Source: Actinoplanes regularis
GTDB lineage: Bacteria; Actinomycetota; Actinomycetes; Mycobacteriales; Micromonosporaceae
Direction: 5' to 3'
Length of the DNA: 64,000 nucleotides
Assembly: GCF_900188005.1 (NCBI RefSeq)
Contig: NZ_FZNR01000003.1
Location: forward strand, 186,001 to 250,000
Positions 8,063 to 17,620 of this stretch are shown here, piece after piece. The translations under genes and the position numbers were made by a program. How positions within the stretch are numbered: position 1 is the first letter of the stretch; each line of letters starts with the position of its first letter. Under the pieces are notes generated by a model, which worked only from the letters and a program-made list of their open reading frames with translations, had not been told where the DNA came from and searched no databases.

Positions 8063-9454
8063 TCAGAGCAGCAGGCCGACCCCGCCCCGACGAGGATCGC
8101 CGGCGGCGCCCGCCTGGCCGACCGCGGTCACCCCGCCGAAGTAGTGGTTGAGCTCGGGCCACTCGATCACCTGCCACCCGGCAGCCCGTAACGCGTCCAG
8201 TTCCGCGGGCGGGCAGCCGTTCTCCACGTGGATCGCGTTCTCCACGGCGTGGAATCGCGGCCGGGCGATCGCGTCCGACACGTCCAGCCCGTCGACCAGC
8301 ACCCCGAGCAGCGTGTCCACCAGGGCGGTACGGATCCGCGACGCCCCCGCCGAGCCGGCCGCCACCATCAGCGTGTCGTCCGGCCCGATCACCACCAGCG
8401 GGCACATGTACGACGACATCCGCCGCCCCGGCACCAGCTCCCCGGTGAGCAGTTCCCCCTCACCGAGCATGGAGTTCAGATTGATCCCGAGTCCGGGCAG
8501 CCACACTCCGGCGCCGAGCCCGAGCGTCGTGGTGATCACGCAGGCGTTGCCCTCCGCGTCGACCACCGAGACGTTCGTGGTGTCGCCCAGCCGCTGCCCG
8601 CCGAGATTGCGCAGCGCGGAGGCCACCTCGACGGTGCGGCCGGGCCGGGACAGGTCGGCCGGCAGCGCCCTGATGGTCTCCACGGTCCGGTTCAGGTCGT
8701 GCCGGGCGCAGACCCGGTAACCGGCCATGGTGGCGTGGTCCACCGGCACCTCGGCCACCCGGTAACCGGCCAGGTCGGCCGGCCCGAGCGTGCCGCCGGC
8801 CGCGCGGACCGTGCAGACCATCAGGTTCGCGTACTCGCCGGTGTAGAACATCTCCGGACCGTCCGCCGCCAGCGCGTCCATCGCGGTCGAGAGCCCCTGG
8901 TGAAAGAGGAGTTCGTCGCTCTCCAGGAGCCGGCCGCCGGGCTGGTAGGGCGCCGCCCCCTCGCCGTACGCCAGCGCCGGGGCGCACGACTTCAGCGTGT
9001 GGGCGTGCGCGGCCGGCAGCAGCACCCCGGTCCGGGCCAGCCCGGCCGCCGGGGCGACCACCTCGGACCAGGGCAGCCGGCCCCAGCGCCGGTGCACCTC
9101 GCCCAGGCCGGCCGGCACACCCGGCACCGCCACGCTGGCCCCGCCGATCGAGTAGATCTGTGGGAGCCCGCCGAAGAACACGTCGACGGCGACCATCGGC
9201 TCCGGCTTCCGGTCGCCGTCCAGGCCCGGGACCGCGACGAAGAAGTCCAGGCAGGTGACCTCGCCGGTGCGCGCGTCGAAGTAGGTCCCGAAACCGCCGC
9301 CACCCAGCCCGGTGTAGATCGTCTCGGCCACACAGCAGGCCAGAACCGCGGCGACCGCGGCGTCGGCGGCGGTTCCGCCGGCCTCGAGAACCCGCACGCC
9401 GGTGCGGGCGGTCGCCGGATGGCTGGCGGCGACGCCGGCCGCAACGCTTCCCAT
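8063..9454 (-). CDS. Gamma-glutamyltransferase (Ntn hydrolase)
   Basis: A 463-residue member of the gamma-glutamyltranspeptidase family, which moves or hydrolyses gamma-glutamyl groups (glutathione and similar compounds) after self-cleavage into two chains. The nucleophile is expected at Thr292 in DTTNVSVVDAEGNA, matching the family pattern TTHxSVVD with Asn in place of His. LPGLGINLNSMLGEG corresponds to the later glycine/asparagine-rich loop. It is shorter than the usual 550-580 residues, and no secretion signal is visible at ATG 9454, so it may act in the cytoplasm. It converges on the SDR gene and is divergent from the transporter gene. Confidence 0.85.
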   Translation of the reverse strand: MGSVAAGVAASHPATARTGVRVLEAGGTAADAAVAAVLACCVAETIYTGLGGGGFGTYFDARTGEVTCLDFFVAVPGLDGDRKPEPMVAVDVFFGGLPQIYSIGGASVAVPGVPAGLGEVHRRWGRLPWSEVVAPAAGLARTGVLLPAAHAHTLKSCAPALAYGEGAAPYQPGGRLLESDELLFHQGLSTAMDALAADGPEMFYTGEYANLMVCTVRAAGGTLGPADLAGYRVAEVPVDHATMAGYRVCARHDLNRTVETIRALPADLSRPGRTVEVASALRNLGGQRLGDTTNVSVVDAEGNACVITTTLGLGAGVWLPGLGINLNSMLGEGELLTGELVPGRRMSSYMCPLVVIGPDDTLMVAAGSAGASRIRTALVDTLLGVLVDGLDVSDAIARPRFHAVENAIHVENGCPPAELDALRAAGWQVIEWPELNHYFGGVTAVGQAGAAGDPRRGGVGLLL

Positions 9455-9503
9455 GCGAGCGAGCGTAGGCGGCAAGGCCCGATCATGGTTACGATGCGCG
9501 TCG

Positions 9504-10853
9504 ATGACGCCCAGTGGTCCCCCTCCCGTGGTAACCCGGCCGAGTGTCCTTCCCAGGAACGTTTTGACTGGGTATGCCCTTGGCTCGCTGGTCACCGGCG
9601 CTTTCGGCACGGTGCCCGGTTTGTTGCTTCTGCCCTATCTGACAGACACGCTGGGTGTCACAGCGGGTGTTGCCGGCCTGCTTGTGCTGCTGCCCAAGGC
9701 ATGGGATGTCCTGGTCAATCCGCTGGCCGGTCGGATCTCGGACCGGCGTGGCTCCCGGAGCCGGTTCCTGCTGGTCGCGGGACTAGTCCTGGGCCTGCTG
9801 TTCGCGGCCATCTTCGCGGCGCCGTTCGCCGGCGGTGCGGCCTCCGGCGCCTACGTCGCGGTCGCCTTCCTGCTGGCCGCCACCGCCTACGCGTTCTTCC
9901 AGGTGCCGTACGTCGCGATGCCCGCCGAGCTGACCGACGGCTACGCCGAGCGGACCCGCCTGATGACCTGGCGCGTCGCGGTCCTGGCGCTGGCGATCCT
10001 GATCTCCGGCGCGGTGGCCCCGCTGATCGTCGAGACGACCGGCGGCGGCCGTTCCGGCCACCGATGGTCCGGATTGTTCGTCGGCGCGCTGATCGTCGTG
10101 GGCACGGTCGCCACCTATCTGGGTACGCGGCGAGCCGACTCCCGCATCGCCCACGAAGCCGAGCCGAGCCTCTCCGCCCAGCTGCGCGTCGCCTCCGGGA
10201 ACGCCCCCTTCCGGGCCCTCCTGCTGTGCTGGATCGTGCAGGCCGCCGGAATCGGCACGATGCTCGCCGGTGTGCAGTACTTCGCCGACCACGTGATCCG
10301 GCAGGAGACCGGCGGGACGTTCCTGTTCGCCGCGTTCGTCGGTCCCGCCCTGCTGGTGATGCCGCTCTGGAGCCGGATCGGCAAGCGGCACGGCAAACTC
10401 CGCTCGCTGATCGGCGGCTCGCTGCTCTTCGCGGTCGGCGCGCTGCTCCTGCTAGGCTCCCCGGCCCTGCCGCCGGTCGCCGTCTACCTGATCGTCGCCG
10501 TGGTCGGCGTCGGCTACGCCGGCCAGCAGGTGTTCGCGATGGCGATGCTGCCGGACTGCATCGCCCACGACACCGCACGCACCGGCCGTCGGCAGGCCGG
10601 CGTCTTCACCGGCCTGTGGACCGCGGGGGAGACCCTCGGCCTGGCACTGGGTCCCGGCATCTACGCCCTGGTCCTGCAGATTTTCGGGTACGTTTCCTCG
10701 GCCACCGGGGAAGCCGCCGAGCAGTCCTCAACGGCCCGGCTCGGCGTGCTGCTCGGCTTCACCATCCTTCCGGCGCTGCTGGTCGGGGTGGCGGTGTTGC
10801 TGCTCCGTGGCTATCAGGAGCGCCTGGGCCCGCAAGAAAGGCGAGAGGCATGA
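9504..10853 (+). CDS. MFS/GPH-type sugar-cation symporter
   Basis: A 449-residue integral membrane protein with about 12 hydrophobic segments. Loop motifs KAWDVLVNPLAGRISDRRGSR and PYVAMPAELTDGYAERTRL are typical of the glycoside-pentoside-hexuronide (MelB-like) branch. The substrate cannot be read from sequence. I choose ATG 9504: a -10 box TACGAT (9490-9495) ends 8 bases upstream, so the mRNA is probably leaderless. The stop overlaps the next start (ATGA at 10850), forming a transporter-enzyme operon. Confidence 0.85.
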   Translation: MTPSGPPPVVTRPSVLPRNVLTGYALGSLVTGAFGTVPGLLLLPYLTDTLGVTAGVAGLLVLLPKAWDVLVNPLAGRISDRRGSRSRFLLVAGLVLGLLFAAIFAAPFAGGAASGAYVAVAFLLAATAYAFFQVPYVAMPAELTDGYAERTRLMTWRVAVLALAILISGAVAPLIVETTGGGRSGHRWSGLFVGALIVVGTVATYLGTRRADSRIAHEAEPSLSAQLRVASGNAPFRALLLCWIVQAAGIGTMLAGVQYFADHVIRQETGGTFLFAAFVGPALLVMPLWSRIGKRHGKLRSLIGGSLLFAVGALLLLGSPALPPVAVYLIVAVVGVGYAGQQVFAMAMLPDCIAHDTARTGRRQAGVFTGLWTAGETLGLALGPGIYALVLQIFGYVSSATGEAAEQSSTARLGVLLGFTILPALLVGVAVLLLRGYQERLGPQERREA

Positions 10854-12271
10854 TCGACGCGTTGCCGGAGAAGGGCGTGCCCGCCGACCAGATCCTCGCG
10901 GAGCTGCGGGAGCTGCGGGCGGCCGATCTTCCCACGCACGGCGGGCGGCTTTTCGCGTACGTCTACGACCCGGCCCTGGACGGCCTGGACGAGCTGGCCC
11001 GGGCCGCACACGCGCTCTCCGCCTCGGTGAACGGCCTCGACCCGACCGCCTTCCCGTCGCTGCTCGCGATGGAGAACGCGCTGGTCGCAGCGGCCGCCAA
11101 GCTGCTCGGCGGGGACGCTTCGACGGTCGGCAGCGTGACCAGTGGCGGCACCGAGTCACTGATCCTCGCGGTCAAGGCGGCTCGCGACGCGCACCCCTCG
11201 CTGCAGAATCCGCGTCTGGTCGTCCCGTCCACCGCGCACGCGGCGTTCGCGAAGGCCGCTCACTACCTGCGGGTCGGGCTCGACGTCGTACCCGTGCGAG
11301 ATCTTCGTGCCGACCCGGCGGCGATGGCGGCCGCGATCGGACCGGAGACCGTGCTGGTCGCGGCGTCCGCGCCGTCCTACGCGCACGGCGTCGTCGACCC
11401 GATCCCGGAGCTCGCGGCCGTGGCCGCGGAACGCGGCGTGCGTTTCCACGTCGACGCCTGCTTCGGCGGCTGGATCCTGCCCTACCTGCGCCGCCTCGGC
11501 GCCGACCTGCCGCCGTTCGACCTCGCCGTGCCCGGCGTCACCAGCATCTCGGTCGACCTGCACAAGTACGCCTACGCGCCGAAGGGTGTCTCGATCCTGC
11601 TGCATCGCTCGGAGGAGCTGCGGCGCCCGCAGTACTTCGCCTACGCCGACTGGCCCGGCTACACGATGATCAACCCGGTCATCTCGTCCACCCGCTCCGG
11701 CGGTCCGATCGCCGCGGCGCTGGCCACGTTGCGTTCCATCGGCGACGCCGGCTACCTCGACCTTGCGGCGTCGACCCGGGAGGCGGTCCGGATCCTCGCC
11801 GCGGCGGTCGAGGCGACCGACGGGGTGCGCCTGTACGCCCCGCCGGAGACCAGCGTGGTGTGCCTGGCTTCGGCCGGTGTCGACCTGTTCGTGCTCGCCG
11901 ACGAGCTGGCCGCGCGCGGCTGGCACACCCAGCCCCAGATGGCGTACCGGGAACTCGAACCGACCATCCATCTCACCGTGACGGCGTCGGTCCGCTCGAC
12001 CGTCGCATCGTTCGCGTCCGATCTCTCCGCCGCCGTCGAGGCGGCCCGGGCCCGCGGCCCGGTCGAACTGCCCCCGCTCCCGCCGCTGACCCCCGAGATG
12101 ATCACCCCGGAGTTCATCGCCGTCCTGGCTGAGGGGCTGGGGCTCGGCGGCGGTGACTTCAGCCGGATGGCCGAGGTCAACACGGTTCTCAACGCCGCGC
12201 CGCCCGCCCTGCGTGAGGCGCTGCTCACCGGCTTCCTGAGCCTGCTGCAGCGACCTGTGCAAGGTGCTTGA
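10850..12271 (+). CDS. PLP-dependent lyase/decarboxylase, sphingosine-phosphate-lyase-like
   Basis: A 473-residue fold-type I pyridoxal-phosphate enzyme. The cofactor lysine is Lys239 in SVDLHKYAYAPKGVS, and HVDACFGGW carries the aspartate that pairs with the PLP ring. SGGTESLILAVKAAR binds the phosphate. Arrangement and length match group II decarboxylases and the sphingosine-1-phosphate lyase family; the substrate in this organism is unknown. Translation is coupled to the upstream transporter through a 4-bp overlap, so the transporter may bring in the substrate or remove the product. Confidence 0.88.
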   Translation: MIDALPEKGVPADQILAELRELRAADLPTHGGRLFAYVYDPALDGLDELARAAHALSASVNGLDPTAFPSLLAMENALVAAAAKLLGGDASTVGSVTSGGTESLILAVKAARDAHPSLQNPRLVVPSTAHAAFAKAAHYLRVGLDVVPVRDLRADPAAMAAAIGPETVLVAASAPSYAHGVVDPIPELAAVAAERGVRFHVDACFGGWILPYLRRLGADLPPFDLAVPGVTSISVDLHKYAYAPKGVSILLHRSEELRRPQYFAYADWPGYTMINPVISSTRSGGPIAAALATLRSIGDAGYLDLAASTREAVRILAAAVEATDGVRLYAPPETSVVCLASAGVDLFVLADELAARGWHTQPQMAYRELEPTIHLTVTASVRSTVASFASDLSAAVEAARARGPVELPPLPPLTPEMITPEFIAVLAEGLGLGGGDFSRMAEVNTVLNAAPPALREALLTGFLSLLQRPVQGA

Positions 12272-12395
12272 CGTGATGGATGCGTTTGATTCGTGTTCTC
12301 TATCCGACTCCTGACCTGACACCCGCGGGTGCTGGAGGTCGTGCGCCGCCCGATGACCCTGACCCAGCCCTACCCGGATGCAGTAGGTTGACCGA

Positions 12396-12935
12396 ATGGC
12401 CCTACCTGGCGTGCTCGGTGAACCCATCCGGTTCGTGCTGAACTGGGGTCGCCGGTATTCGCTCTGGGTGTTCAACTTCGGTCTGGCCTGCTGCGCGATC
12501 GAGTTCATCGCGTCCAGCATGAGCCGCCACGACTTCATGCGGCTCGGCGTGATCCCGTTCGCACACGGGCCTCGACAGGCCGACCTGATGGTCGTCTCCG
12601 GCACGGTCACCGACAAGATGGCGCCGGCGATCAAGCGGCTCTACGACCAGATGCCCGAGCCGAAGTACGTGATCTCGTTCGGTTCCTGCTCCAACTGCGG
12701 TGGGCCGTACTGGGACTCTTACTCGGTCACCAAGGGCGTCGACCAGATCATCCCGGTCGACGTCTACGTGCCCGGCTGCCCGCCGCGCCCGGAGGCGCTG
12801 CTCCACGGCATCCTGCGCCTGCAGGAGAAGATCGCCGCCGAACAGTCCGGCCCCGGTGGCGTCTCCCGCCCCGACCCCCTGGCCAAGGACGCCGCCGCCC
12901 TCACCGCACCACCGGTCACCCGCCCGACCGCCTGA
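12396..12935 (+). CDS. nuoB: NADH-quinone oxidoreductase subunit B
   Basis: 179 residues; the complex I subunit that carries cluster N2, the last iron-sulfur centre before quinone. All ligands are present: Cys32-Cys33 (ACCAIEF), Cys98 (GSCSNCGG) and Cys128 ([10 protein letters not shown]). The C-terminal tail is Ala/Pro-rich. A TAGGTT -10 box (12384-12389) 6 bases before the ATG suggests a leaderless transcript. The expected neighbours nuoA and nuoD are absent, and nuoC comes only 3 kb later. This looks like part of a second, incomplete nuo set. Confidence 0.95.
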   Translation: MALPGVLGEPIRFVLNWGRRYSLWVFNFGLACCAIEFIASSMSRHDFMRLGVIPFAHGPRQADLMVVSGTVTDKMAPAIKRLYDQMPEPKYVISFGSCSNCGGPYWDSYSVTKGVDQIIPVDVYVPGCPPRPEALLHGILRLQEKIAAEQSGPGGVSRPDPLAKDAAALTAPPVTRPTA

Positions 12936-12998
12936 TAAGCCACGGGAACCAGCCACGTCACTGTCGTCGGTTCGCTCCGCCGGTCTAGCGTGATCGGC

Positions 12999-14300
12999 AT
13001 GACCGAAGCGTCTCGTGCTGACTTCATCATCGACGTCCTGACCCGCGAGTTCGGCGAGCTGATGGCGATCGATCCGACGGCGTTCCGCCGCAAGTTCCGG
13101 AAGATGGCCGCCTCCCCGTTCGCGTTCTACCGGGGCAGCGCCTCGCTGTTCTACGCCGACCAGGTCGGTGCCTACCGCGACGGCGACTACCTCGACGAGC
13201 GGACCAGCCGGGTGTGGATCCACGGCGACCTGCACGCCGAGAACTTCGGCACCTACATGAACTCCTCCGGCCGGCTGGTCTTCAACGTCAACGACTTCGA
13301 CGAGGCGTACGTCGGGCCGTTCACCTGGGACCTGAAACGGTTCGCGGCCAGCGTCGCCCTGATCGGGTACTCCAAGGCGCTCTCCGACGACAACATCACC
13401 ACGCTGGTCACGGCCTTCGCCGAGTCCTACCTGACCGAGCTGCGGGCGATCGCGCACGGCGGCGACGACGCGATCGGCTCGATCACCCTGGAGAACGCGA
13501 CCGGGGTGCTGCACCGGGTGCTCCAGCAGGCCCGGCTCAACACCCGGGTCGAGCTGCTCGGTGAGCAGACCACGATCGACGACTTTGAGCGCCGGTTCTC
13601 CCTCGGTGAGGGCGTCTACGAGGTCGACGAGCAGACCGCGGTACGGGTCACCGCGGCCTTCCAGGAGTACCTGGGCACGCTGCCGGAGGCCGGCCGGGCG
13701 GTCGCCACCCGGATCAAGGACATCAAGCTGCGCAAGGGCGTCGGGATCGGTTCGGCCGGGCTGCCGTCGTACAACCTGCTGCTCGAGGGGCACACCGAGG
13801 CGCTGGAGAACGACGTCATCCTCTACATGAAGCAGGCCCAGGTGCCGGCCGTCGCCCGGTGGATCGACGACGACCGGGTCAAGGGGTACTTCCGGCACCA
13901 GGGTCACCGGACCGCCGAGTCGCAGCGGGCGCTGCAGGCGCACGCCGACCCGTGGCTCGGGTTCACCGAGCTGGGCGGGGTCGGGCAGCTGGTCGCCGAG
14001 GTCTCGCCGTACGCCGCCGACCTGGACTGGTCGGACGTGAACGAGCCGGATGAGCTGTCCGGCGTGGTCGCCGACCTGGGCCGGGCGGTGGCCCGGATGC
14101 ACTCGGTCGCCGACGACGAGTCGAGCCACGACCTGGTCGACTTCTCGACCGAGGAGGCGATCGTCGCGATGATCGACAAGAACGAGGCGGGCTTCGTCCG
14201 GTACCTGGTCGATTTCGCACACAAGTACGGCGACCAGGCCCGCGAGGACCACCAGGACTTCGTCGACGTCTTCCGCAACGGCCGCATCCCCGGTCTCTAG
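12999..14300 (+). CDS. DUF2252 protein with kinase-like motifs
   Basis: A 433-residue DUF2252 protein. It has a catalytic-loop-like motif HGDLHAENFG (75-84) and an NDFDE stretch (98-102), which resemble the HxDxxxxN loop and metal-binding Asp of aminoglycoside-phosphotransferase/protein-kinase-like enzymes, although here the metal motif follows closely. The substrate is unknown. ATG 12999 follows a TAGCGT -10 box (12986-12991) by 7 bases, so it is probably leaderless; a GTG at 12990 is the alternative. It sits between nuoB and nuoC with its own promoter and converges on the anti-sigma-like gene. Confidence 0.83.
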   Translation: MTEASRADFIIDVLTREFGELMAIDPTAFRRKFRKMAASPFAFYRGSASLFYADQVGAYRDGDYLDERTSRVWIHGDLHAENFGTYMNSSGRLVFNVNDFDEAYVGPFTWDLKRFAASVALIGYSKALSDDNITTLVTAFAESYLTELRAIAHGGDDAIGSITLENATGVLHRVLQQARLNTRVELLGEQTTIDDFERRFSLGEGVYEVDEQTAVRVTAAFQEYLGTLPEAGRAVATRIKDIKLRKGVGIGSAGLPSYNLLLEGHTEALENDVILYMKQAQVPAVARWIDDDRVKGYFRHQGHRTAESQRALQAHADPWLGFTELGGVGQLVAEVSPYAADLDWSDVNEPDELSGVVADLGRAVARMHSVADDESSHDLVDFSTEEAIVAMIDKNEAGFVRYLVDFAHKYGDQAREDHQDFVDVFRNGRIPGL

Positions 14301-14306
14301 GAGCGG

Positions 14307-15311
14307 TCAGGCCACGTCGAACATGGCCCAGCTGACCAGGGCCAGTCCTGGCGAGTCGGACCGGTGGCCGAGGTGCACGTCGGAGAGTTTCCCCTGAGCG
14401 TTCGCGTCGGCTATTCGGCCGATCGGGAACTCCTGCTGGACGGCTGGTGACCCACACCGCATCTCGGTGCGGAACAGAAGTTTCTCCTTGTGATGCAGTT
14501 CGAAGGTCACGGTCCCAGAGCCGAGGCAGACGAGGAGAAGGCGGTATTCGCCGTCCGGCATACCGCCGCGGCTCAGGATGCTGGTCGGCTTTACATTGCC
14601 GCCGATGGTCTTGTGGTTGCCGAAGACGCCCTGCCCGCTGCGGTGCATCAGCGATTTGAGAATTTCGGGACTGATGAGGGAACTGTCGCGATTGGGGACG
14701 CCGAAATACAGGGGCCGCGCCGGGTACGGCTTCCCGGTGTCGCTGGTGGCACGGTAGGCGAATCCGGCCTGTCCAGCGGACGTTCCCGGGTCGGCCAGCC
14801 GGAGGACGACCTGATCCGATACCCAGTCGAAGCCGAATGTGGTGCTGGTCGGCTCCGGATCGGCCGAGCAGTTCGCATCGACCCGGGCGATCTCCTTGTA
14901 CGGGGCGGCGTCATGCTCCCTGGCCTCGACGAGCAGGGTGATCTTTCCGGTGCCGGCGCAGGCGAGATGCAAAGTGATCGCACCGTAGTAGGCCGTCTGC
15001 GCTGCGCTGTAGTCGGCGGTGACCGGGGCCGCGGCCTCGAACAGCGCCGTTCCACCGGTGCTCTCATGCAGCGCGCGCCGCGCTGTTTCGGCCAGCGTCG
15101 CTGGATCGGCGGGCAGCGTGGATGTTCGCGGCAACCCGGTCAGTCCGACGACGACGCCGATGGCGACCAGAGCGGCGACCGCGGCGCTCACCGCCCCGGT
15201 GGTCCGGCGCCGCCGGACGGTGCGGTGCGCCGCGTCCGTACCCGGTGACTTGATCTCACGGATCACCTCGGCCCGCATGCCGGCGAACAGTTCCTCGAGT
15301 TGGTCGGTCAT
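14307..15311 (-). CDS. Single-pass membrane protein, probable anti-sigma factor
   Basis: 334 residues: a short cytoplasmic N terminus (about 1-37), one membrane segment (about 38-58) and a long outside domain. The ATG overlaps the stop of the ECF sigma factor gene (ATGA), the usual arrangement for an anti-sigma factor that holds its sigma partner at the membrane. There is no HxxxCxxC zinc motif, so it is not a ZAS-type anti-sigma. The extracytoplasmic part is of no family I recognise. The role is inferred from topology and gene order. Confidence 0.65.
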   Translation of the reverse strand: MTDQLEELFAGMRAEVIREIKSPGTDAAHRTVRRRRTTGAVSAAVAALVAIGVVVGLTGLPRTSTLPADPATLAETARRALHESTGGTALFEAAAPVTADYSAAQTAYYGAITLHLACAGTGKITLLVEAREHDAAPYKEIARVDANCSADPEPTSTTFGFDWVSDQVVLRLADPGTSAGQAGFAYRATSDTGKPYPARPLYFGVPNRDSSLISPEILKSLMHRSGQGVFGNHKTIGGNVKPTSILSRGGMPDGEYRLLLVCLGSGTVTFELHHKEKLLFRTEMRCGSPAVQQEFPIGRIADANAQGKLSDVHLGHRSDSPGLALVSWAMFDVA

Positions 15312-15847
15312 CACGCACCCCCTTCCTTGTCGGCCGGATCGAGTTGAGCTGCGAGCGCTGACCGCCCGCGGTGCAGCCAGGAACGCACGGTCGCCTCGGC
15401 CACCCGTTCCCGCGTGGCGATTTCCGCAGTACTCATGTCGGCCAGGTAGTGCAGGACGATCGCTCGTCGCTGTTTGGGTGGCAGCGTCCCGAGCGCGGCG
15501 ACCAGCGCCACCCGTTCCGGGCTGGGCCCCGCGGTCTGCGGCTCGACGGCGGGTTGCCGGCGCAGGAAGGTCAGCGCGGTACGAGCCCGGCGCCACCGGC
15601 TGATCGCCAGGTTCCAGGCGATCCGGCGGATCCAGGCGACCGGGTCGTCGTACCCGGCCACGGTGTTCCAGCGGGCGAGGGCACGGCAGAACGCCTCCTG
15701 AGCCACGTCCTGTGCTTCCTGCCGATCCCCGAAATACGCGTAGAGCTGCACCGTCAGGTCGGCGTAGTGCGCGGCGTACATCTCGTCGAAGTTGGGCGGA
15801 TGGTCTCGGGCAGCGATCGGTATCTCCGATTGGGCGGCAACGGTCAC
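15311..15847 (-). CDS. ECF RNA polymerase sigma factor
   Basis: About 178 residues. Region 2 is seen in DEMYAAHYADLTVQLYAYF and AQDVAQEAFCRALARW, and region 4 in LPPKQRRAIVLHYLADMSTAEIA followed by VAEATVRSWLHRGRSAL. The start is uncertain: GTG 15847 removes a long non-conserved N-terminal extension, but nearby GTG codons at 15853 and 15856 are also possible. It is co-transcribed with the downstream membrane protein and divergent from nuoC, so it might control this cluster as well as itself; that is inference. Confidence 0.88.
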   Translation of the reverse strand: MTVAAQSEIPIAARDHPPNFDEMYAAHYADLTVQLYAYFGDRQEAQDVAQEAFCRALARWNTVAGYDDPVAWIRRIAWNLAISRWRRARTALTFLRRQPAVEPQTAGPSPERVALVAALGTLPPKQRRAIVLHYLADMSTAEIATRERVAEATVRSWLHRGRSALAAQLDPADKEGGA

Positions 15848-15911
15848 GCGGACTACACGTCCCGCACCGGCGGAACGTTGCAGACCGGTCCTGGACCATA
15901 GGATGACCTCC

Positions 15912-16661
15912 ATGACGCCCGAAGAGGTCGGAGACCGGCTGGTCCAGCTGATGGCGACGGATGACCCGGCCCCAACCAACGTCACCGCCGGTGTCTCCGG
16001 TGGCGGCCCCGGCCACGCCCGGGCCGTGGTCGACGTGCCGGTCGGCCGCTGGTGGCAGGCCGCCGGGATCGTCCGTGACCCGGGCGCGCTGGGCTGCGAC
16101 TACTTCGACTGGCTCTCCGCGGTGGACGAGCTGGAGGACGGGTTCGACGTCGTCGCCCACCTCTGGTCGACCCGGCGCCGGCACGGTGTCCTGCTGCGGA
16201 CCCGGGTGCCCCGGGCCGATCCGGAGGTGGAGTCCCTGGTGGATCTCTACCCGGGCGCGGCGTGGCACGAGCGGGAAACGTTCGAGATGTTCGGCATCGT
16301 CTTCGCCCGCCATCCGGATCTGCGGCCGCTGCTGCTGCCACCGGGCTTCGAGGGGCATCCGCTGCGCAAGGAGTTCGTGCTGGCCGCCCGGGTGGCGAAG
16401 CCGTGGCCGGGCGCGAAGGAGCCGGGGGAGTCGGAACACGGCGCGGCCAAGCGCGCCCCGATGCGCCCGCCCGGCGTTCCCGACCCGAACGAGTGGGGCC
16501 CGATGAAGGGCAAGATCCCGCCGCCGGAAACCCCGGCCCGACCGGCACGTGGCGAGCGCCCGGCCCGCCCGGCCAGACCCACCCCGGAAACCCCGGCGCG
16601 TGGTGAGCGCCCGGCCGGGCCCGCCCCGGAAACCCCGAAGACCGAGGAACGGACCGACTGA
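15912..16661 (+). CDS. nuoC: NADH-quinone oxidoreductase subunit C
   Basis: 249 residues. The conserved 30-kDa subunit core ends in RETFEMFGIVFARHPDLRPL and PPGFEGHPLRKEF. After about residue 180 comes a low-complexity tail with near-repeats of PETPARxxRGERPA, which is unusual for NuoC and probably disordered. ATG 15912 has a TAGGAT -10 box (15899-15904) 7 bases upstream; an in-frame ATG at 15903 is less likely. It overlaps nuoH by one base. No nuoD follows, although C and D are normally adjacent or fused. Confidence 0.93.
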   Translation: MTPEEVGDRLVQLMATDDPAPTNVTAGVSGGGPGHARAVVDVPVGRWWQAAGIVRDPGALGCDYFDWLSAVDELEDGFDVVAHLWSTRRRHGVLLRTRVPRADPEVESLVDLYPGAAWHERETFEMFGIVFARHPDLRPLLLPPGFEGHPLRKEFVLAARVAKPWPGAKEPGESEHGAAKRAPMRPPGVPDPNEWGPMKGKIPPPETPARPARGERPARPARPTPETPARGERPAGPAPETPKTEERTD

Positions 16662-17620
16662 TGCCGCTCTGGCTGGATCTTCTCGTCCGGGTCGTCGCCG
16701 TGATGGTCGGTTTCCTGGTCCTCCCGCTGCTGGTCGGCCAGGCCGAGCACAAGGTCATGGCCCACATGCAGGGCCGGGTCGGCCCGATGTACGCCGGGGC
16801 CTTCCACGGCTGGGCTCAGCTCGTCGCCGACGGCGTGAAGTTCGTGCAGAAGGAGGACGTTCACCCGCACGGCGCCGACCGTACGGTCTTCCGTCTGGCC
16901 CCGATCGTCGCTCTCTTCCCGTACCTGATCATCATCCTGACCATCCCGCTCGGTCCGAACGGCCTGGTCGCCCAGCGCCTGGACATCGGCCTCTTCCTGG
17001 TCCTGGCCATCCTGGGGATCGGCGTGGTCGCCGTGCTGATGTCCGCTTGGGCCTCGGCCAACAAGTACAGCCTGCTCGGCGGCCTGCGCGGCGCCGCCCA
17101 GCTGCTCGGCTACGAGCTCCCGCTGGTCCTGGCCGCCGCCAGTGTCGCGATGGCGGCCGGCACGCTCAGCCTGCCCGGCATCGTCGAGGTGTGGCGCCCC
17201 TGGTGGCTGATCTGGCAGGCACCGGCCGCCCTGGTCTTCTTCATCGCCGGCCTGGCCGAGATCCGCCGCCCCCCGTTCGACATGCCGATCGCGGATTCCG
17301 AGCTGGTCTTCGGCTACATGACCGAGTACACCGGCCTGCGCTTCGCGTTCTTCCTGCTCGCGGAGTACGTCGGCATCATCGTGATCGCCGGCCTGACCAC
17401 GGTCCTGTTCCTGGGCGGCTGGCACGGCCCGTTCGCCGATCAGCTCGGCTGGCTCTGGACCCTCCTCAAGATGGGCGTCCTGTCCTTCGTGATCATCTGG
17501 TTCCGGGTCACCTACCCGCGCCTGCGTGAGGACCAGCTACAACGCCTCTGCTGGCTGATCCTGGTCCCGGTCTCCCTGGCCCAGCTGGTCCTGACAGTCG
17601 CGGTGAAGTCCCTGCTCTGA
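16661..17620 (+). CDS. nuoH: NADH-quinone oxidoreductase subunit H
   Basis: 319 residues with about eight membrane segments. NuoH lines the quinone tunnel at the join of the membrane and peripheral arms. Family signatures are EHKVMAHMQGRVGP near the N terminus and EIRRPPFDMPIADSELV with the conserved acidic residues, followed by GYMTEYTGLRFAFF. TGATG coupling with nuoC. The downstream gene is on the opposite strand, breaking the usual H-I contact. Confidence 0.96.
   Translation: MPLWLDLLVRVVAVMVGFLVLPLLVGQAEHKVMAHMQGRVGPMYAGAFHGWAQLVADGVKFVQKEDVHPHGADRTVFRLAPIVALFPYLIIILTIPLGPNGLVAQRLDIGLFLVLAILGIGVVAVLMSAWASANKYSLLGGLRGAAQLLGYELPLVLAAASVAMAAGTLSLPGIVEVWRPWWLIWQAPAALVFFIAGLAEIRRPPFDMPIADSELVFGYMTEYTGLRFAFFLLAEYVGIIVIAGLTTVLFLGGWHGPFADQLGWLWTLLKMGVLSFVIIWFRVTYPRLREDQLQRLCWLILVPVSLAQLVLTVAVKSLL

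Noticed and set aside
8228..12271. A 1,347-codon open frame on the plus strand
   Set aside because: It is the frame of the PLP-dependent enzyme extended upstream by high-GC open sequence antisense to the gamma-glutamyltransferase gene and overlapping the transporter gene. Only the part from 10850 has real protein character.
15311..16439. Longer start for the anti-sigma-like protein, frame open to 16439
   Set aside because: The upstream extension runs antisense through the sigma factor and nuoC. ATG 15311 overlaps the sigma stop as expected for a coupled pair.
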